Shown here: positions 45,530 through 57,314 of the stretch, piece by piece
Numbering within the stretch: position 1 is the stretch's first letter
How the letters are laid out: every line of letters starts with the position of its first letter
DNA from: Aradus depressus
Lineage: Eukaryota; Arthropoda; Insecta; Hemiptera; Aradidae
Length of the DNA: 64,000 nucleotides
Assembly (NCBI GenBank): GCA_963662175.1
Contig: OY759216.1
Span: forward strand, 43,045,087-43,109,086
Reading direction: 5' to 3'
Program-made: the position numbers and the translations under genes
Notes under the pieces: generated by a model
Seen by the model: only the letters and a program-made list of their open reading frames with translations
What the model was told of the DNA's origin: nothing
Databases searched by the model: none

Positions 45530-45765
45530 AGGGTAGAGGTAGAGTGTTGGGCCACTGAGTCCAAGATCGGTGCGCAAACCCGCCAAGGCCCTAAAAAACT
45601 TTAGCTGTCCTTCGGATGGGACGTTAAACGATGGTTCCGCTATGCGATGTCAGGTACTTGGTAAAGATCTTAGATAAAACCGGAGTAGGCAAAATTTAGG
45701 ACTCCCACTGTAGATTCGGTCTCAAGTCAACAAGAGCGACGAAAGAGCGCTCTGGTAGTAGGCTA
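45530..45765 (+). mobile_element. SINE, telomere-tail family (diverged head)
   Basis: The body CTTCGGATGGGACGTTAAAC ... GAGCGACGAAAGAGCGCTCT is well matched. The head is rearranged (GTAGAGGTAGAGTGTTGGGC) and the tail is missing. Confidence 0.75.
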
Positions 45766-45875
45766 TAATTAACTTGAAATTTATTGAAGTTCCAACTGAG
45801 GTATTACAAAGTAGCTGTAGCTGTACCTACCTCCAGCAAAGGTATTAGGTTCCATAAAAACAGTTTTATATGTTG

Positions 45876-45981
45876 GCGCGAGACACGCTATGAGGTGTGC
45901 TCATGCTTCTGAAAGATATTATATGAATGCGCGAGACACGCTATGATATGTGCTCATGCTTGTGAAAGACTATATGTAATC
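45876..45981 (+). repeat. 53-bp tandem duplication
   Basis: GCGCGAGACACGCTATGA begins at 45876 and again at 45929, followed by similar sequence (GTGCTCATGCTTSTGAAAGA). Confidence 0.85.
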
Positions 45982-47215
45982 TATAATAATTATAGGATGG
46001 CGTCTCCCCACAAATAGAAGGGGCACGGTGTAACCGCACTCAGGTAATATATTAACACATGTTGATCCCCGGCAATATGTGCCTATATTTGTTGTTATTG
46101 GCTATTTGAACTAAAACATGTACTTTGACACCCATTTGTTGAAATAATAAATAACAGCTTTCTAGTCTCCGCACAGAACGAGTTTTCAGGAAAATTCTAA
46201 TTGCAGCTGATTCAATGAGCTCTACATATGCAGCTATGATGATCCTTCCTATTGCTGCTAGGTTAGATTCTGGGGGAACTTCTCGGTCAAAGATCGTAAG
46301 ACAGTGTGCATGGGAGCTATGTCCAGTTCTTTATGAACTATACTGCCTATCACGAACCACGCTATCACCATTTTTTCATCCTCATATTTCAAAAAAAAGT
46401 TTAATATTTGATAAAATTGATTAAATATTAAACAGTGTAATAAATAATCTTAAATATTTAATCATGTTCAGAATTAAATACTTGAAATTATTTATTTCAC
46501 TGATACTCAAGATTTGTTTGTCTAGAATGATTTATGTTATTTATCAAGTTTTAAGAATATCCCAAATATATGATGCTTAGGACGGCGGTCACATGGATGC
46601 GTTGATGCCTTTGTACACCAGTAATATATCAACCTTTCACTTGACGTTTTCTGGCTCAAAAGTACACAAAAACCAAATACATACATAAAATGTTTAATGA
46701 AGACAAGGCAGGTCGGTGTAATGCTCAAAAGTTAATTGTAGTTTACTATCTGTAAAAACGAGGTAGACATATTAAGGTCATGAGATTCATTTTTAAAAAT
46801 TGTTGTAATTTTTTTTACATGAATACATACAATATAATCTATATATGTTCAGAGAAAAGCACCTATGACAATAATAGAGAAAAATATTGAAAATGAAAGT
46901 ATATTTTTACAAAATTAAGAATTAGGATAATAAAATAAATTTTATAAAAAACGTAAATCAAACCGTAAGGCCGAAAAGAAATTTTTTACAACCATATTCT
47001 TAACCCGATTAGAGCTCGGAGAAGAAAACAGAGTGAAATGTGTTGAGGATACGAATTTTTCCTCCCAAAATTAGGGCTTCAAATGGGTCTCTTCTGAATA
47101 GATTTTTCTTTTGAATCAGATATTTATTAACTTTTATTTACAAATAAAAATCGCCACTATTGCGTTTTGTGGCGTACTTGGCGTTAAATATTTAAAAAAA
47201 AAAAAGGGGGGGGGG
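45982..47215. other. AT-rich intergenic sequence
   Basis: A frame at 46215-46424 (plus) has an unremarkable composition but no motif. No gene is supported. Confidence 0.3.
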
Positions 47216-47371
47216 GTCCCGAGCCTGTGCGATGTAAGATACTCGAAGACCCCCTATCCTAAGTAACTAAACCTGGGTAGACAAATATTAGAGCCGGGCT
47301 CATGTCCACCAGAGTGACGAAAGAGCGCTCTGGTAGTGAGACCTCGTTGTTAAAACCCGGACATGAGTTGC
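47216..47371 (+). mobile_element. SINE 3' fragment, telomere-tail family
   Basis: Body sequence (TCCCGAGCCTGTGCGATGTA ... AGTGACGAAAGAGCGCTCTG) follows a short poly-G. The head is absent. Confidence 0.75.
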
Positions 47372-47734
47372 CAAAAGAAATCAAATGTACAAAAAAATCC
47401 ATAAGAATGGTAAGTTATGACTAAAAAAATTATAGTAAAAATTTAACTAACTTATTTTTTTTAAGTACGAAAAGGAATTTTTTTCCAAATTAAAAACATC
47501 ACTTTATTCTAGACAACTAATAATATCACATTACTTTTTAAAACATCTAAAATGACACGTTCAAATACATTTCTTCTAATAGTGACGAACTGACTGCAAC
47601 TTATATTTCGTGTTTAATGAAATTGCAAAAAAAAACATTACCGTCATCTTTTGCAATCACATAGTGAATTTCATGATACTGAACAATAATAAACAAAAGT
47701 TATATCAGCTGGCCGCTTAATATGAAAATATGTA

Positions 47735-48086
47735 GGTTAGGTTAGGTTAGGTTTTATGACTCATGCCCGGGCTTTAACTACGAGGTCATATCGCCTACTA
47801 CCAGAGCGCTCTTTCGTCACTCTGGTGGACATGAGCCCGACTCTACTGTGGGAGTCCTAAATTTTGCCTACCCTAAATTTTTTATTCATCTAGGGTAGGG
47901 GTCTTTAACGAGTACCTGACATCGTACAGGCTCGGGACCATCGCTTAACGTCCCATCCGAAGGACGGCGTGCTTAAGTTTATTTTACCTCCCAGATAAAA
48001 TAAACTAAGGGCCTCGGTCGGGCTACGAACCCACGACCTTGAGCTCAGAAGTCAAGCACGCATACCACTGAGCTACCGGCGCCCTC
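47735..48086 (-). mobile_element. Intact SINE, telomere-tail family (youngest-looking copy)
   Basis: A perfect 13-bp target duplication, ATGAAAATATGTA (47722-47734 and 48087-48099), flanks it. Minus orientation: head with box A and box B, full body, and a tail of at least three CCTAA units (seen as GGTTAGGTTAGGTTAGG at the left). It lies just downstream of the last PGRP exon. Confidence 0.95.
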
Positions 48087-48292
48087 ATGAAAATATGTAA
48101 TAAACTTCAAAGATAAATGTGATAATTAATGTAAAACTCCACTAATTAAACAATAATTCTTGTCAGATCCTCTTAAAATACTCTGATGTCAATTTCAGTA
48201 GATGCCTTATCTATTTTTTGAACTTAAGAGCCTTCATAATATTAAAATGATAATTTATACAGAACAAGTATTAGAGGAAATATTTCAATTAA

Positions 48293-48855
48293 TTAGTTTT
48301 CAAGAGGACATATCCGATATTTTACATCGTACTTAGACCAAGGCATCATCTGTTTCATTCTTTCAATTCTCTTATTTTGTGGTTCATTTATTGCTCTGAT
48401 TTCAGAATTCTCAAGAAGTTTATAGTCCTTTTCAATTTCCTCAATTCGTACACCTTCCTTGATGAGCATATCAAAAGACTCCATCATATGTTCATTGGGA
48501 AGAATATGGCGCGTATAGTCGCCGATGAATGCAACACCAATGCTGTCGCAATTAAATCCCATCGTATGAGCACCGTATTTGTTCCAGCCCCGTCCTTCAT
48601 AGATGAAACCGTCTCCGCCGATTAGAAATGAGTATTTGATGTCACCATTGTTCAGATCAAAGTCCCCTTGTTGTAAGGAGCGAATAACACTGGAGCATTC
48701 GCTTGGCTGAGAACAATGCCCGCTCCTGGTTTGAGTCGCAATAACAAATTTGGCTGGATGATAAGTTAAATTTGCAGTTGGTATCATCTCTGGTAGCGCA
48801 AACCAATCCCCTCTTTTGATTAGTCTTTCTGAGAAGTTTTTCGGGAGCTCTCTCT
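48293..48855 (-). CDS. PGRP: PGRP-LC-like receptor, alternative ectodomain exon 1 (most diverged)
   Basis: Acceptor TTATTTCAG|AG gives entry in phase 1, compatible with the donor of the transmembrane exon at 59126-59263. The 187 codons end at TAA 48293. It encodes a short stalk (ELPKNFSERLIKRGDW) and a full PGRP domain (SFLIGGDGFIYEGRGWNKYG, DSIGVAFIGDY). The Cys pair expected for the family disulphide is present (HCSQPSEC). Amidase zinc ligands are lost: the first His region is ATQT and the second His/Cys region is ENSEIRAINEP. Even the usual SPG turn is gone. It is clearly a duplicate of the exon at 54559-55112 but has diverged in the ligand groove. It is a non-catalytic recognition domain or a regulatory isoform. 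Confidence 0.9.
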
Positions 48856-49042
48856 CTGAAATAATTGATAAGACAATTTATGATTAGCTGTACATCTACT
48901 AAGGAATTACTGTAAAATTTTACCAGAGAAGCATAAAGAATATGGTTCTGCTCAAACTATTCTTTACAACCAGAATGTCTTTCAGCTCTATGAAAACCAC
49001 AATGTCATGTCCTCCGATTTGTGCATTTAAATTGTTAAGAAA

Positions 49043-49745
49043 AGTCGTCGGTGAATCATCGGCTGTGTACTTCCCCAGCAAGAACTAATCAATTACATTT
49101 TCGCTCTCACTTCCAAGCAATCGACCGCTTGGACTAAAATTCAATATTTCACTTACATTGTGCCTTCTGAATCCTTATTCTAAATTTTGTGTCTATACAT
49201 TCTTTACTTCGGCAGTTATTAGGGTAAAAATAAAGAAAACCTATGTTTTTTAAAAAATATTGTCTATTACACAAATAATATATAATATGGGAGTATTTTC
49301 GGTATTCCTCCCATCTTCAGCCACGACGTAACAAATACTGAAGTCGTGGCTGAAGATGGTAGCAATACCGAAAGTACTCCCATATTATATATTATTTGTG
49401 AAATAGACAATATTTTTTTTAAAACATACGTTTTCTTTATTTTTATCAAGTATTTCACAATATCTCTGCAAAAATGTTAAATATCATTAGTTATTAGGGT
49501 GTTTATGTAGAGCCGCTGTTCTCTGGTCCTTTCCTTCCCATTGACCGATTTTGCGTATAGTTAATAGGTATCATCCCCATGGGATTTTGTATTTAAATAT
49601 AATATTTCATGTCGATACATTTATTACATAGACAGTTATTGGGATTTTTGAATTGAGCCCCCTCTGATCTCCCCTCCACTTCGGTTGATTCTGCTGAAAA
49701 TTAATATGTGTCGTTATATTACGGGAAAATTCGGTGTTAAAGAGC
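49043..49745 (-). repeat. Interspersed ACTTCCCC-end repeat, minus copy split by a palindromic element
   Basis: The left end reads GTCGTCGGTGAATCATCGGC, then ACTTCCCCAGC. Internal units lie on both sides of the insertion at 49226-49488. It sits in the intergenic/intronic space between PGRP ectodomain exons 1 and 2. Confidence 0.75.
49226..49488. mobile_element. Small palindromic element, copy 3
   Basis: The 12-bp duplication AGTTATTAGGGT (49214-49225 and 49489-49500) brackets it. Two inverted arms of about 100 bp carry CTGAAGA, then the perfect stem GGTA/TACC, then GAAA in the right arm. A ~45-bp asymmetric end lies on the right; its complement aligns with the left end of copy 2 at 38561. It has no ORF. 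Confidence 0.8.
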
Positions 49746-50167
49746 TAGCACTCATTGTATGTTTTGTGTTCCTTTGAATGCCCTTTACCGGTCAACATTT
49801 TGAGGTGTCACATAGTTTATATTCAAGGTTGGACGATCAGTGTAATAATCTTGAGAAAAGCCTTGCAAATTTCATGAATTTCCATGAAGCTAGAACAAAC
49901 ATACATACACAGAATTGAGGGCAAAGGGGAGGACCAGATCGAACCCCCCCCCCCTCCCCCCGAGGAATTGACTTTAATAAATTTAAAGATTTTGTTAACT
50001 TTTTCCATTTTATTAATGTTAGCTATTGTTTTAATAAATGTATTTTCGTTGGATAGTATAGTCTCATGTTGTCTCTGGTTGTCCTACTTTTTGCACCTCA
50101 GTCTCATCGCAGTGTTCACAGTTAGGGGATGGTTTTATTTTGAATATACTATAGTCTTGTTAAACAC

Positions 50168-50360
50168 TTTTTTTTATGGGCCTTATGTACGATGCATATT
50201 AGCCATGTCTGTATAACGGTGTTATATATTTAGTTATTTACAACATCGGGGCCGTGGAGGGAATTCTATTTACGAAATAAAACTCTCCCGGATGGGATTC
50301 GAACCTGCAAATCATAGTGAGACCATGGACCAAAGCCCTACGCTTTAGCCCGGCCACACC
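50168..50360 (-). mobile_element. Poly-A-tailed SINE (second family)
   Basis: It matches the copy at 25198-25420: poly-T, GGGCCTTATGTACGATGCAT, ATTAGCCATGTC, then GGGATTCGAACCTGCAAATC at the head end. The tail is short here. Confidence 0.85.
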
Positions 50361-52258
50361 CTTTAACCTATAAATACAGCGAAAATATTGACTAGTAAGT
50401 TTTTTTTGGAGTATATCCTGTGATATAAACACACAATAAAACTATTAATATATTACAAAATCAATTATTATTATTTGCATAAAAACAGCTGTTAGGACTG
50501 ATGTAATAAAATTAAATAGTGAATAAATTCACGAATGGTGAACAACCAATGAATGAAGATAAATGACGACAGCTGTTTCAAATAATCAAGAGACAGTCTA
50601 AGGTGAGAAGTCTAGAGAGATTTGTTAGGGTTAAGATGTAGTGTGCACAGTGTAAAGAGAGATGTTTTAGGGTTAAGGAGTCTGAGTGAGAGAAGTGAAC
50701 CACGTGGAAGCGAACCCGCAAACCAAGGAGAGACCATGCGACCAAAGCCCTACGCCCTGTACAGTTATGATACAGTTAAAACAGATTTTCTTTTGTATAT
50801 TCGTCAATTTTATTATAATACCATGGATGTGAATAGTAATAAAATTGTTTGCAGGAAAATTAAAAAAAAACAACGGTTGAAAAATAAAAACGCTTGATTA
50901 TAATATAAAAATTATCACAATAATTACAATTTGTAAAATAATAAAATTGTATTCTTAACATAGACTAAATAACATGATGAATAATTATCACAATAGGTAA
51001 ATTAATGGACAAGTAATGAACAGGCACCTACTATTTTGAAACTAAATTTCGATTTAGGTGCTTCAAAAAGTAGGAAGATCAACATATTTTCTTTTACTTT
51101 TAAGCCATCAAATTAAAATTATCATAAAAAGTAAAACAATACAATTTCATATAAAGGACGAGGAGTAAGTGCGCAATGAGAATAATTATTAATAATATAT
51201 TTTAATGAACTTTAAAATAAATACCTAATCTTAGGTGAATCACCACCAAAGTACTTCCCAGCATAAAAATGGTTTGTAATTTTTGAAATGATAATTTTTG
51301 GAATGATAAGCACGAGAGATCTGCAAGCTACCTCTAGCTACCCCTTCTCTTCAAACAATATGGTGAAAGTACAATAGGTTAATTGATTAATTCGTGATGG
51401 AAAAGTACTAAGCCGGTGATTCACAGATTTTTTTTTATCACAGTGTGATTCAACATTATTCGTTTTTGATCTTAAACTCTTGTAGATGTTTCTTTGCGGA
51501 AGTTTCCTAAGTTGGTCAAAACAAAGAGTGTACACTTACCCCAAGTCACTCAGAATTCAGTCAGAATCGAGATTCACTGAACATTTACTCAAGTGGGTGT
51601 GAATATAAAGAAAATTTATATTTCTTTATTTAACACATTTTTAGCACACATTTTAGGTTGTATAATTTAATTTGTTTGTCACTTAAACAAAGAGATGCAT
51701 TTGGGAAAAAAAGAAAAGGTTTGCATAATTTTTTTCAAATCTTTTCTATTTTTTTAACAAAAAAAAGTAAACAAACGAATCCGATGGTCTACAATTTTTC
51801 TGAGTCAGAGCTAACATATCGCCCAGTTTGGGGTTCAAAACTCAATTTCAAAATACCTCAAATGAAATCGAAGACAAAAAATTTTCAGACGTGATCGGCG
51901 GGGTTTTCTCTTTGTTTGTTATTTCAAATAATTTTAAAGATGATTTTATACAATGTTATAATGTTTAAAAATTCAAATTATACAACGTTTAAATTATTAA
52001 AGTGTATTTTATTAAAATTAAAGTTTAACTAAGATTTATTGAGTTTAATTATGTTTAAATTATATTTTTTAATATATATAAATCGGCCCGTACTTATGAC
52101 ACAGACACACCGCACAGTCATATAGGGCCATGAAGAAGGATATAAACTTTTTCCGAAACTTTATCCAAATTCTGAGATTTCTTCTTCACAGGAGAGTACC
52201 TCGACTTCCCCCAACACTCACAATTATACTTCCGAGTTGGAGTAGTATACCTCAGCTC
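50361..52258. other. AT-rich sequence between PGRP ectodomain exons 1 and 2
   Basis: No PGRP-like coding sequence was seen. It holds a head fragment of the poly-A SINE (about 50697-50760) and a right-end fragment of the ACTTCCCC family (about 51365-51432). A TTTATT at 52035-52040 would be an AATAAA signal for the exon ending at 52259. Confidence 0.4.
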
Positions 52259-52791
52259 TCAAATGGTATATTCAGACCAATGAGGCCATGATTTCATTTT
52301 CTCATACAACATGATGCCAGGGCTAAGAGAGGGCCGAACCTGCCGTTGTCCGTACACCTTATAGTCAGGACTCAGCTTGCCAAGAGCTGCTCCCTCCGCT
52401 ATCAGCTGAAGAGCAGCATCAATCTGCTTCTGAGGAGGTTCATAATTGATAAAGTTACCAATAAATGATATCCCAATTGAGATGTTATTGAAATAGAGTG
52501 TATGGGCTCCCCGTAACCCCCACCCCATCCCAACGTACGCTCGGCCGTCACCCCCAATCAGAAAGTTATAACTAATGTCATCGAATCCTCTTCTGATGTG
52601 GTCCGCTTGGATATCCCGGATTTTCATCATACATTTTATGATTTCGGTACAGTTTCCTGAAGCTGTATGACCAATCATGACTATTTTAACTGGTTTCTGT
52701 AGTGGCTCCGGCCGCTTAGCGAATGGTCGTGCGTTCCAATAAGACCTCGTCACAAGTTTCAATGTAGAATTAGGTCTTATTTCGTCATCCA
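52259..52791 (-). CDS. PGRP: PGRP-LC-like receptor, alternative ectodomain exon 2
   Basis: Acceptor TTTTTTCAG|TG (52792) gives entry in phase 1, so it can follow the same transmembrane exon. The 177 codons end at TGA 52259. The domain has the canonical start TRSYWNARPF and the disulphide pair CTEIIKC. The core strands are DDISYNFLIGGDGRAYVGMG, GLRGAHTLYFNN and SIGISFIGNF. The C-terminal part is QRQVRPSLSPG ... WPHW. Zinc ligands are replaced (His to Gly in MIGHT, His to Gln in GQRQ, Cys to Ser in LSPG), so it lacks amidase activity. It is the most PGRP-typical of the three and is clearly distinct from exons 1 and 3. The residue just after the GAHxxxxN stretch is Asn, not the Arg reported for DAP-binding PGRPs, so ligand type cannot be presumed. 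Confidence 0.92.
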
Positions 52792-52934
52792 CTGAAAAAA
52801 AATTAATAAAATAACTCTTAGCGTCTCTCTAGTTAATATTTATATATTCACAAATAAAACTATATGTACGTTGTGTTGTCGATGAAAAAACAACTGTTTT
52901 GGGCAAAACATAAAATTAGTTCATTTTTGAATTA

Positions 52935-53350
52935 CCAAGTATAGGGGAAGTTATTTAATAGATCAAAAATTCGATTCGGAGTTTTCAACGGAACTTCATG
53001 TTTTCCGACCTCCCGATTCAAAATATGAGAAAAAATTGTCTGTCTGTGTGTGTGTGTGTGTGTGTCTGTGAACACGATAACTCCCGATAGAATGAATAAA
53101 TCGACACGAAATTATGTAAATCCAAGCCCCTAACGACTCCTATTGGGGAGAGGGGACCCAATTCGAAAATCTAATAACTGCCGATGTAATGAATTTATCG
53201 ACAGAAAATTTAGTATGTTTTAAGAGCCCCTATGTGAGCCAATTATTGAATATTAGCGCACACTGTCGACTGGTTTTGAAGGAGGAGCGAAATATTAATT
53301 GATTAATTCGTTCTGGTGAAGTACATTGCCGTTGATTCACTGACGACTTA
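52935..53350 (+). repeat. Interspersed ACTTCCCC-end repeat with (TG)n
   Basis: The layout is standard: AAGTATAGGGGAAGTTATTT at the left, one (TG)n microsatellite, a unit with TGCCGATGTAATGAATTTAT, and a right end TTAATTGATTAATTCGTTCT, then GGTGAAGTACATTGCC. It lies between PGRP exons 2 and 3. Confidence 0.75.
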
Positions 53351-54558
53351 TTTGTTCTGTATATATCTTATTTTTTGTAAATATTTTATTAATTCTTATT
53401 GTTTATATAGGCATTACTTTTTATTTTCTACGTAGTTTATGGTTCTATAGACAAGTTTTCATTTCATTCTCTTATTCAGTCATTTATTATTTTATTTCAT
53501 GTTATTATTTCTGGCATTAAATTGTAAATATGCTAAATAAAACGAGATAACAAAAAATATATATAGGTACCTATGATGACATCTTCTAACAGATCCTTTT
53601 TATTTCAATAACATTTCCTCCAACTTTTTTTTATAATGTCCTATCGCGCCTAAATATGAGAGAGAGGACAATATTTAAGGAAGTTAAATAAAAGTAAAAA
53701 AGTTATGCTTTAAACTATAAACATTATATTTTATATACATTTTAAAAACATACATACAAAGTACATAAAATTAACAATTAAATAAAACAGTCTTGATATT
53801 AATTTACAAGTTAATGTGATTTTTGTGGACAAAGAGTTTGTGAAGGATCAAAAATTAAAATATAAACCACAATTTTTGGGGGAAAAAAGCAACTACAACA
53901 CAACTGGTGAACCGCATGAAGCCATCTCATAATTATTTTAGATGTTTGAAAAAGATTTTTAAGAAATTAATCGAAAATTTGCGTCATGAAAAAGCGTTCC
54001 GTTATGAAATGTTACGATATCGCAACCCGTTATGTTACACGAACTAGCTTTGGTACCGGACATACCCAGCACATAGCTGAACAATAATCAGTTGAATAAT
54101 ATGGAAATTATTCAACTTTTTTTATATCCTGTATTGGAAAATTCGAAATTTTTTTTCTTCATGTTTTTATGTAGACGTTCCAATCAAATGCAGAATCTAT
54201 TCCCAAATGTTGTTGCTGTAGTATGTCCGCAATTGGAAGGCGCAGCTGGGCGCCCCCATCTCACTTCCTCGCTACTCCAGCTAGTGTAGCACGCTCAGCG
54301 TGAAAATTCTTTAAGTTAATTTAATTTTTAGGATTTCGCAGGTAGATTGTCTGTTTATTTACTTCCCCAAGGTTGAAACCATCCAACGTAGACTTCAAAC
54401 TTGGCATGCAGGTTGTGCGGTAGTCACTAATACTTTCCTGAAAAGTCCTGCACAGGAAATATGAGCACAATCACTGGGTACTAAAAGAACATTAGTCCTC
54501 CCACTCCGCGCTTTCAATAGGTAAAAGCAAGTAGATACTTGCAAGAAGTTTACCGATT
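53351..54558. other. AT-rich sequence downstream of PGRP ectodomain exon 3
   Basis: A TTTATT at 54354-54359 gives an AATAAA signal on the minus strand about 200 nt after the stop codon of exon 3, consistent with an alternative last exon having its own 3' end. No other feature was recognised. Confidence 0.4.
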
Positions 54559-55112
54559 TTAAGTAGGTTTGACACAAATTCTATATTTAATATCGTAAGT
54601 AGTCCAATGGTTCCAGTGTTTCATTCTGTCTATTATTTCTTTTCCAGGGCTGTCCGTAGCCCTGATCTGTGTCTGACCAAACAACTTGTAGTCCTCTTCG
54701 ATTTCTCCGATCCGCAACCCTTCTTCGACGAGAAGATTGAAAGCCTCTATCATCACATCACCAGGAACTTGGAGCGTATAGTCGCCGATGAAGGAGACTC
54801 CAACGCTGTCACAGTTGAAGCCCCACGAATGAGCACCGTATTTGTTCCAGCCTCGTCCTTCGTAGATAAGCCCATCGCCTCCAATCAGAAATGAGTAGCC
54901 GATGTCGTCATAATCCTGTTCGAAGTGCCACGCTTGTATGGAGCGAAGAATACTCGAACAAGTACTTTGTTCATAGCAAAAACCTCCAGCTGTGTGCGCC
55001 ACCACAATAAATTTGGCAGGATGATAAGTCAAGTTGCCAATTGGTATCTTCTCTGGTAGAGCCAGCCAATCTCCTCTTTTGATAAGTCTCTTCGTAAAGT
55101 TCTTCGGAAGCT
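54559..55112 (-). CDS. PGRP: PGRP-LC-like receptor, alternative ectodomain exon 3 (nearest the transmembrane exon)
   Basis: Acceptor GTTATTTCAG|AG gives entry in phase 1. The 184 codons end at TAA 54559. It encodes the stalk ELPKNFTKRLIKRGDW with N-glycosylation sites NFT and NLT, then a complete PGRP domain: KFIVVAHTAGG, disulphide pair CYEQSTC, DDIGYSFLIGGDG, GRGWNKYGAH, DSVGVSFIGDYT. The end is FGQTQIRATDSPG. Zinc ligands are lost (His to Ala in VVAHT, His to Gln, Cys to Ser), so it is a recognition, not amidase, domain. It shares its stalk and most of its core with exon 1, from which tandem duplication is evident. Confidence 0.93.
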
Positions 55113-56583
55113 CTGAAATAACAATAATTTTTTTTTTACTGATAACGAAAACAGAAAATAAAAATGTATACAAGAATCAATGTTCAACATTAATTATATA
55201 AACCAACGGGAGTTAATCATTAATAACCCAATCGGTATTTTGACCGGGACGTTCTTACAATGATTGTAAGCAAGAAGACTTATTAAAAGAGGAGAATGAC
55301 GATTCCCGCCCGAAGTGTTTACCACTGGAAAATACCTGAATAAGGTAGTATAGTGATGTATTATATAAGTTAGATGTTCGTTCTTAAAAAAAATATATAG
55401 AAAAGTCTAACTATAGATAAATAACTAATAATACAAATAACGTTTTCACGTAAGAAAGTTGTTAGAATATTTATTCTAGGATCACGTCCCACTTACCAGG
55501 CATTTAGAAAAAGAAAACAAACCAAATTCTAACTTTGAAAATGTCTCCTAAATAACAACTAAACAATATATTACCAATTAGGACTTATTTTAGAAGCTGA
55601 TTCGTCTAGTTAATCCTAATAGCGAAAAAGTCGTTCATGTATGTCAAAAAAATTGGGAAAATGTCTGAAAATATCAACTTAGTTCCAATAGCAATAAATA
55701 CTAGTTAAAATGGCAGAAATGTTCAAGAACTCCACAACGGGAAAATCGGATTTAAAATTCTGAGTAACCTGATATGAATAAAAATAAGTTTAATTATATT
55801 TAAAATAATAATTTACATTAAAAATAGGACCTAAATGACACCAAAATACAAATGTAAAAATAATGTGTGTTATTGGGGAAGAGGCAACACTGATTGCATT
55901 GAACATTCCGAACTAAAAATCTAGTAATTCACTGACAGCACAATGAAATATTGGGCCAAATACAATCTAGTTATTCAACTGTTCTTAAAAGAACACACAA
56001 ATGACCGGAAGAATCGGTTTTAGGGCTACTCTGTATATTAATTAAAAGCAAATATATTTTTTTAAATACTACTCACGCCAAGTAAGTAATATTGAATTTC
56101 TTAAGAAACAAGGCTTTTTTCTGTAGTAAAATGTTTCCTGTGCCAAATCGCTTAAGCAATTTATAAATATTTCATTGAGGGTAAAATACGGGACCTAGGG
56201 AAAACTATATGTGCACAAAAAATAGGTAAGAAAAGCTCATTATTGTTTTCTAAAAAAAGAAAATATCAGAAAACTTTCGTAAACTTGAGCCATCCCAATA
56301 TTGAGAATCTGACCTTAACTATTTCATTCAATAGATATTTTAGTAATTTTTTCACTTAATGTATAAATTAAGTTTTATAAGTTTATATTCCTTTATTGTA
56401 ATAGTTTTGTTTATTATTTAGTAACAACGTTTAGTGTTATTGAGATAAATTCCAATAAAATTATACTAACCTTCGTTTGAACGCATGCACCGAATGAAGA
56501 AATGATGCAGTAGAATCACATGTGTACATTTATATTCGTTTTCATTTTAGAAAATTGCAATTCTACTAACGTTAATTAGTTAT
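55113..56583. other. Intron of the PGRP gene, AT-rich
   Basis: No PGRP-like exon was seen. A donor-like site on the minus strand at about 56471 (GAAG|GTTAGT) follows a short open stretch, but there is no motif to support an exon. Confidence 0.35.
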
Positions 56584-56887
56584 TATGACTCATGCCCAGG
56601 CTTTAACTACGAGGTCATACCTACTACCAGAGCGCTCTTTCGTCACTCTGGTGGACATGAGCCCGACTTTACTCTGGGAGTCCTAAATTTTTATTCAGCT
56701 AGGGCAGGGGTCTTTAACGAGTACCTGACATCGCACAGGCTCGGGACTATCGCTTAACGTCCAATCCGCAGGACGGCGTGCTTAAGTTTATTTTACCTCC
56801 CAGATAAAAGGGGCTTCGGTCGGGTTTCGAACCCACGAACTTGAGCTCAGACGGCAAGCACGCATACCACTGAGCTACCAGCGCCCT
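56584..56887 (-). mobile_element. SINE, telomere-tail family, in the PGRP intron
   Basis: A complete head (GGGTTTCGAACCCACGAACT ... CCACTGAGCTACCAGCGCCC) and the body are present. The tail is missing. A small deletion lies in the GGTCATA..CTACTACC segment. Confidence 0.88.
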
Positions 56888-57174
56888 CTTATTCTACTTC
56901 ATGTTGAACGTTGAAACTGATAATTTTAAAACGTATTTTTTGAGAGAGAGGGTTAAACCGCACATCAATTGCCTTGTTTTATATCTACGGGCTATCTACA
57001 AGTACGCCACCTTATTCTAAAGGCCCTTGCTGGGGAAGTGCATATCCGGTGATTCGCCAACAACGTTTTTTATTTTTGTTTTACTGTTGGAGCTATGTTT
57101 TGATCATTATTTATCTTTTTTTTGTACCAAAGCAAGAGAGGGTTGACGACCCAGTATGCAAATAAACTTTTACT

Positions 57175-57300
57175 ATGTGTTTCAATGTCACGTAAATAAG
57201 ACACTTAGTTTTCGGTCTTTCGTTTCGGAATTTATTTCCTTCTTCAGGGCCTTACAGTAACAAGTGGATGTGTGTGGTGAAAGTGATATGTGTTTGTGTC
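57175..57300 (-). mobile_element. Fragment with hammerhead-like core (palindromic-element family, half copy)
   Basis: On the minus strand, CTGAAGA (57247-57241), a GGAA/TTCC stem with an ATAAA-type loop, then GAAA (57226-57223) repeats the core seen in the three palindromic elements. Only one arm is present and no target duplication was identified. Confidence 0.45.
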
Positions 57301-57314
57301 TGATAGTGAGTATT

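Noticed and set aside
48377..48625. Plus-strand frame over PGRP exon 1, and a similar one at 54607-54894
   Set aside because: They are antisense shadows of the PGRP exons. Their mutual similarity comes from the duplicated domains on the minus strand.
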